Positions 39,716 through 40,668 of a stretch of DNA of 40,668 bases are shown here, piece by piece. The first letter of the stretch is position 1. Each line of letters opens with the position of its first letter. The stretch spans positions 1-40,668 of the forward strand of contig JAHLWX010000007.1 in NCBI GenBank assembly GCA_019057675.1, given 5' to 3'. The notes below the pieces were generated by a model. The model did no database searches and had not been told where the DNA came from. It saw only the letters and a list, made by a program, of their open reading frames with translations. The translations under genes were made by a program, and so were the position numbers. This DNA is from Candidatus Jordarchaeum sp. LHC_1308. Lineage in GTDB: Archaea > Asgardarchaeota > Jordiarchaeia > Jordiarchaeales > Freyrarchaeaceae.

Positions 39716-40668
39716 GTGGAAATGAGCTTAAAATGGCTGGAAACCTATTCAAGCCCTAGCACGGTGCGGGCTTACAAGTGGGGGCTTGAGCAGTTCTTTA
39801 AAGCTTTGGGTTTTAAGGATAGTTTAGAGGAAAATGCTAGGGCTTACCTTAGCCAAAAGCGAAACTATGAAGAGGACTTGAAGGCTTATTTCGTTAACCT
39901 TAAGGGTAAACCGCCTAAAAGCGTGGACATTTGCCTAACAGCGGTTAAAATGTTCTTGATGGAGAACGGCGTTGAGCTTCCAGCAATATTTTGGCGTAGG
40001 CTTAAGGGGAGACGTAAAGGCTCAAGGGCTTTGATGCTTGATAAAGTTCCTAGCAATGCTGAGCTTAGGCGGATTCTAAGCCACATGGACGTTAAGGGTA
40101 AAAGCCTATTCCTTGTATTGGCCAGTAGCGGTATGCGCATAGGCGAAGCCTTGAAACTTCAAGTTGATGATGTTGACTTAACTTCAGAACCAGCTAGAAT
40201 AAACATTAGGGGCGAATACACTAAAACAGGCAATCCAAGAGTGGCCTTCATAAGCTTTGAAGCTAAGGAAGCCCTCGAGGAATGGCTAAAAATCATGGAG
40301 GATGAGCTTAAGGTTGCGGTTAAGAGAAGCCGTTATGGAAAAAGGCTGAAGACCGCCGTATATGGCCCTTCGAACCTAACACAGCCTACTTTATTTGGAG
40401 AAACGCCGTCTCCAAAAGCGGCTTTGACAAACGCTTCCAGTACAATAATGGCTTGGGAAGGTTTACGGTTCACCCGCACGTGCTTAGAAAGTTTTTCAGG
40501 ACAAGGATGGCAACTGTTATCCCCGTTGACGTTGTTGAGGCTTTAATGGGCCATGAAGGCTACTTAACTGAGGTTTATAGGCGCCACAGCCTTGAAGACT
40601 TAGCCAAGTTCTACAAGGAGGGAGAACACACGCTTTTAGTCTTCGCTGAGGCGGGAGAAGTTTCAAGG
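39716..40668 (+). pseudogene. Tyrosine recombinase/integrase, frameshifted, runs off the window
   Basis: An N-terminal SAM-like core-binding domain (LKWLETYSSPSTVRAYKWGL) and a catalytic domain with SSGMRIGEALKL (first Arg). The remaining residues, HPHVLRKFF (His-x-x-Arg), LMGHEGY and the Tyr in TEVYRRHS, lie in the -1 frame. The frame breaks near the five-A run at about 40339-40343; one more A would join the halves as YGKKAEDRRIWPFEPNT. The 0-frame continues by chance to 40546. The start is GTG 39716 or ATG 39722. No stop before the window end. Confidence 0.82.

Noticed and set aside
40335-40345. Programmed -1 frameshifting in the integrase
   Set aside because: The site does not match a standard X-XXY-YYZ heptamer in the zero frame and no downstream stimulatory structure was evident; a simple indel is more likely.
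1-40668. CRISPR arrays or insertion sequences with terminal repeats
   Set aside because: No regularly spaced repeats and no transposase ORF were seen; the only exact longer repeat noticed is the 30-bp pair in rpl10.

Overview
The window looks like a chromosomal segment of a (hyper)thermophilic archaeon of the TACK/Thermoproteota side. It has uL11-uL1-uL10-aL12, a PCNA-PriL-PriS-GINS replication block, archaeal-type AlaRS and MetRS, SRP54, Pus10/TrmY and QueC (archaeosine). TATA boxes and GGAGG/GGTG Shine-Dalgarno sites are clear, and TTG/GTG starts are frequent. All seven tRNA genes carry at least one intron away from the canonical 37/38 site, and four carry three introns or look as if they do. 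That is best known from Thermoproteales and is a strong lineage hint. The RHH protein and integrase at the right end remind me of Bathyarchaeia-type elements, but the exact phylum is inference.

Layout: 1-2.2 kb, the 3' part of a LysK-type hydrolase, convergent with an acetylornithine-carbamoyltransferase-like gene and a MIP18-type Fe-S assembly factor. 2.3-5.2 kb, larC-larB divergent from queC. 5.2-8.9 kb, metG-ahcY and a lone uS19 gene. 9.0-12.4 kb, a nucleotide-sugar module (double-SIS protein, sugar-1-phosphate nucleotidyltransferase with hexapeptide repeats, NAD-dependent epimerase). 12.4-14.4 kb, hypC, a CYTH protein and two Fe-S proteins. 14.6-16.8 kb, a HAD phosphatase and an MtnA/eIF2B-like isomerase. 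16.8-22.3 kb, intron-rich tRNA-Ser, archease, Arf-like GTPase, OB-fold protein, PCNA, PriL, PriS and Gins51. 22.4-25.0 kb, the ribosomal stalk operon. 25.3-28.8 kb, alaS and a DUF434 protein. 28.85-29.6 kb, a gene-free stretch with several hairpins. 29.6-31.5 kb, tRNA-Arg, thiL, an NTF2-like orphan and tRNA-Thr. 31.7-35.0 kb, srp54-trmY-pus10. 35.1-35.7 kb, three intron-bearing tRNAs. 36.0-38.6 kb, thioredoxin reductase, thiolase and DUF35. 38.9-40.7 kb, tRNA-Leu followed by a decayed integrative element: RHH gene, truncated epimerase and frameshifted integrase.

Two themes recur. First, several genes (larB, priL, the RHH gene, possibly the HAD gene) have family-typical N-terminal sequence running past any ATG/GTG/TTG, back to an isoleucine codon (ATA/ATT) set behind a Shine-Dalgarno-like site. 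This suggests non-canonical initiation, or a systematic sequence problem. Second, tRNA introns crowd into the T arm, while the Pus10/TrmY pair that modifies position 54 of that same arm is encoded directly beside three such tRNAs, and archease (cofactor of the RtcB splicing ligase) lies beside tRNA-Ser. No CRISPR array, rRNA gene or intact insertion sequence was seen.
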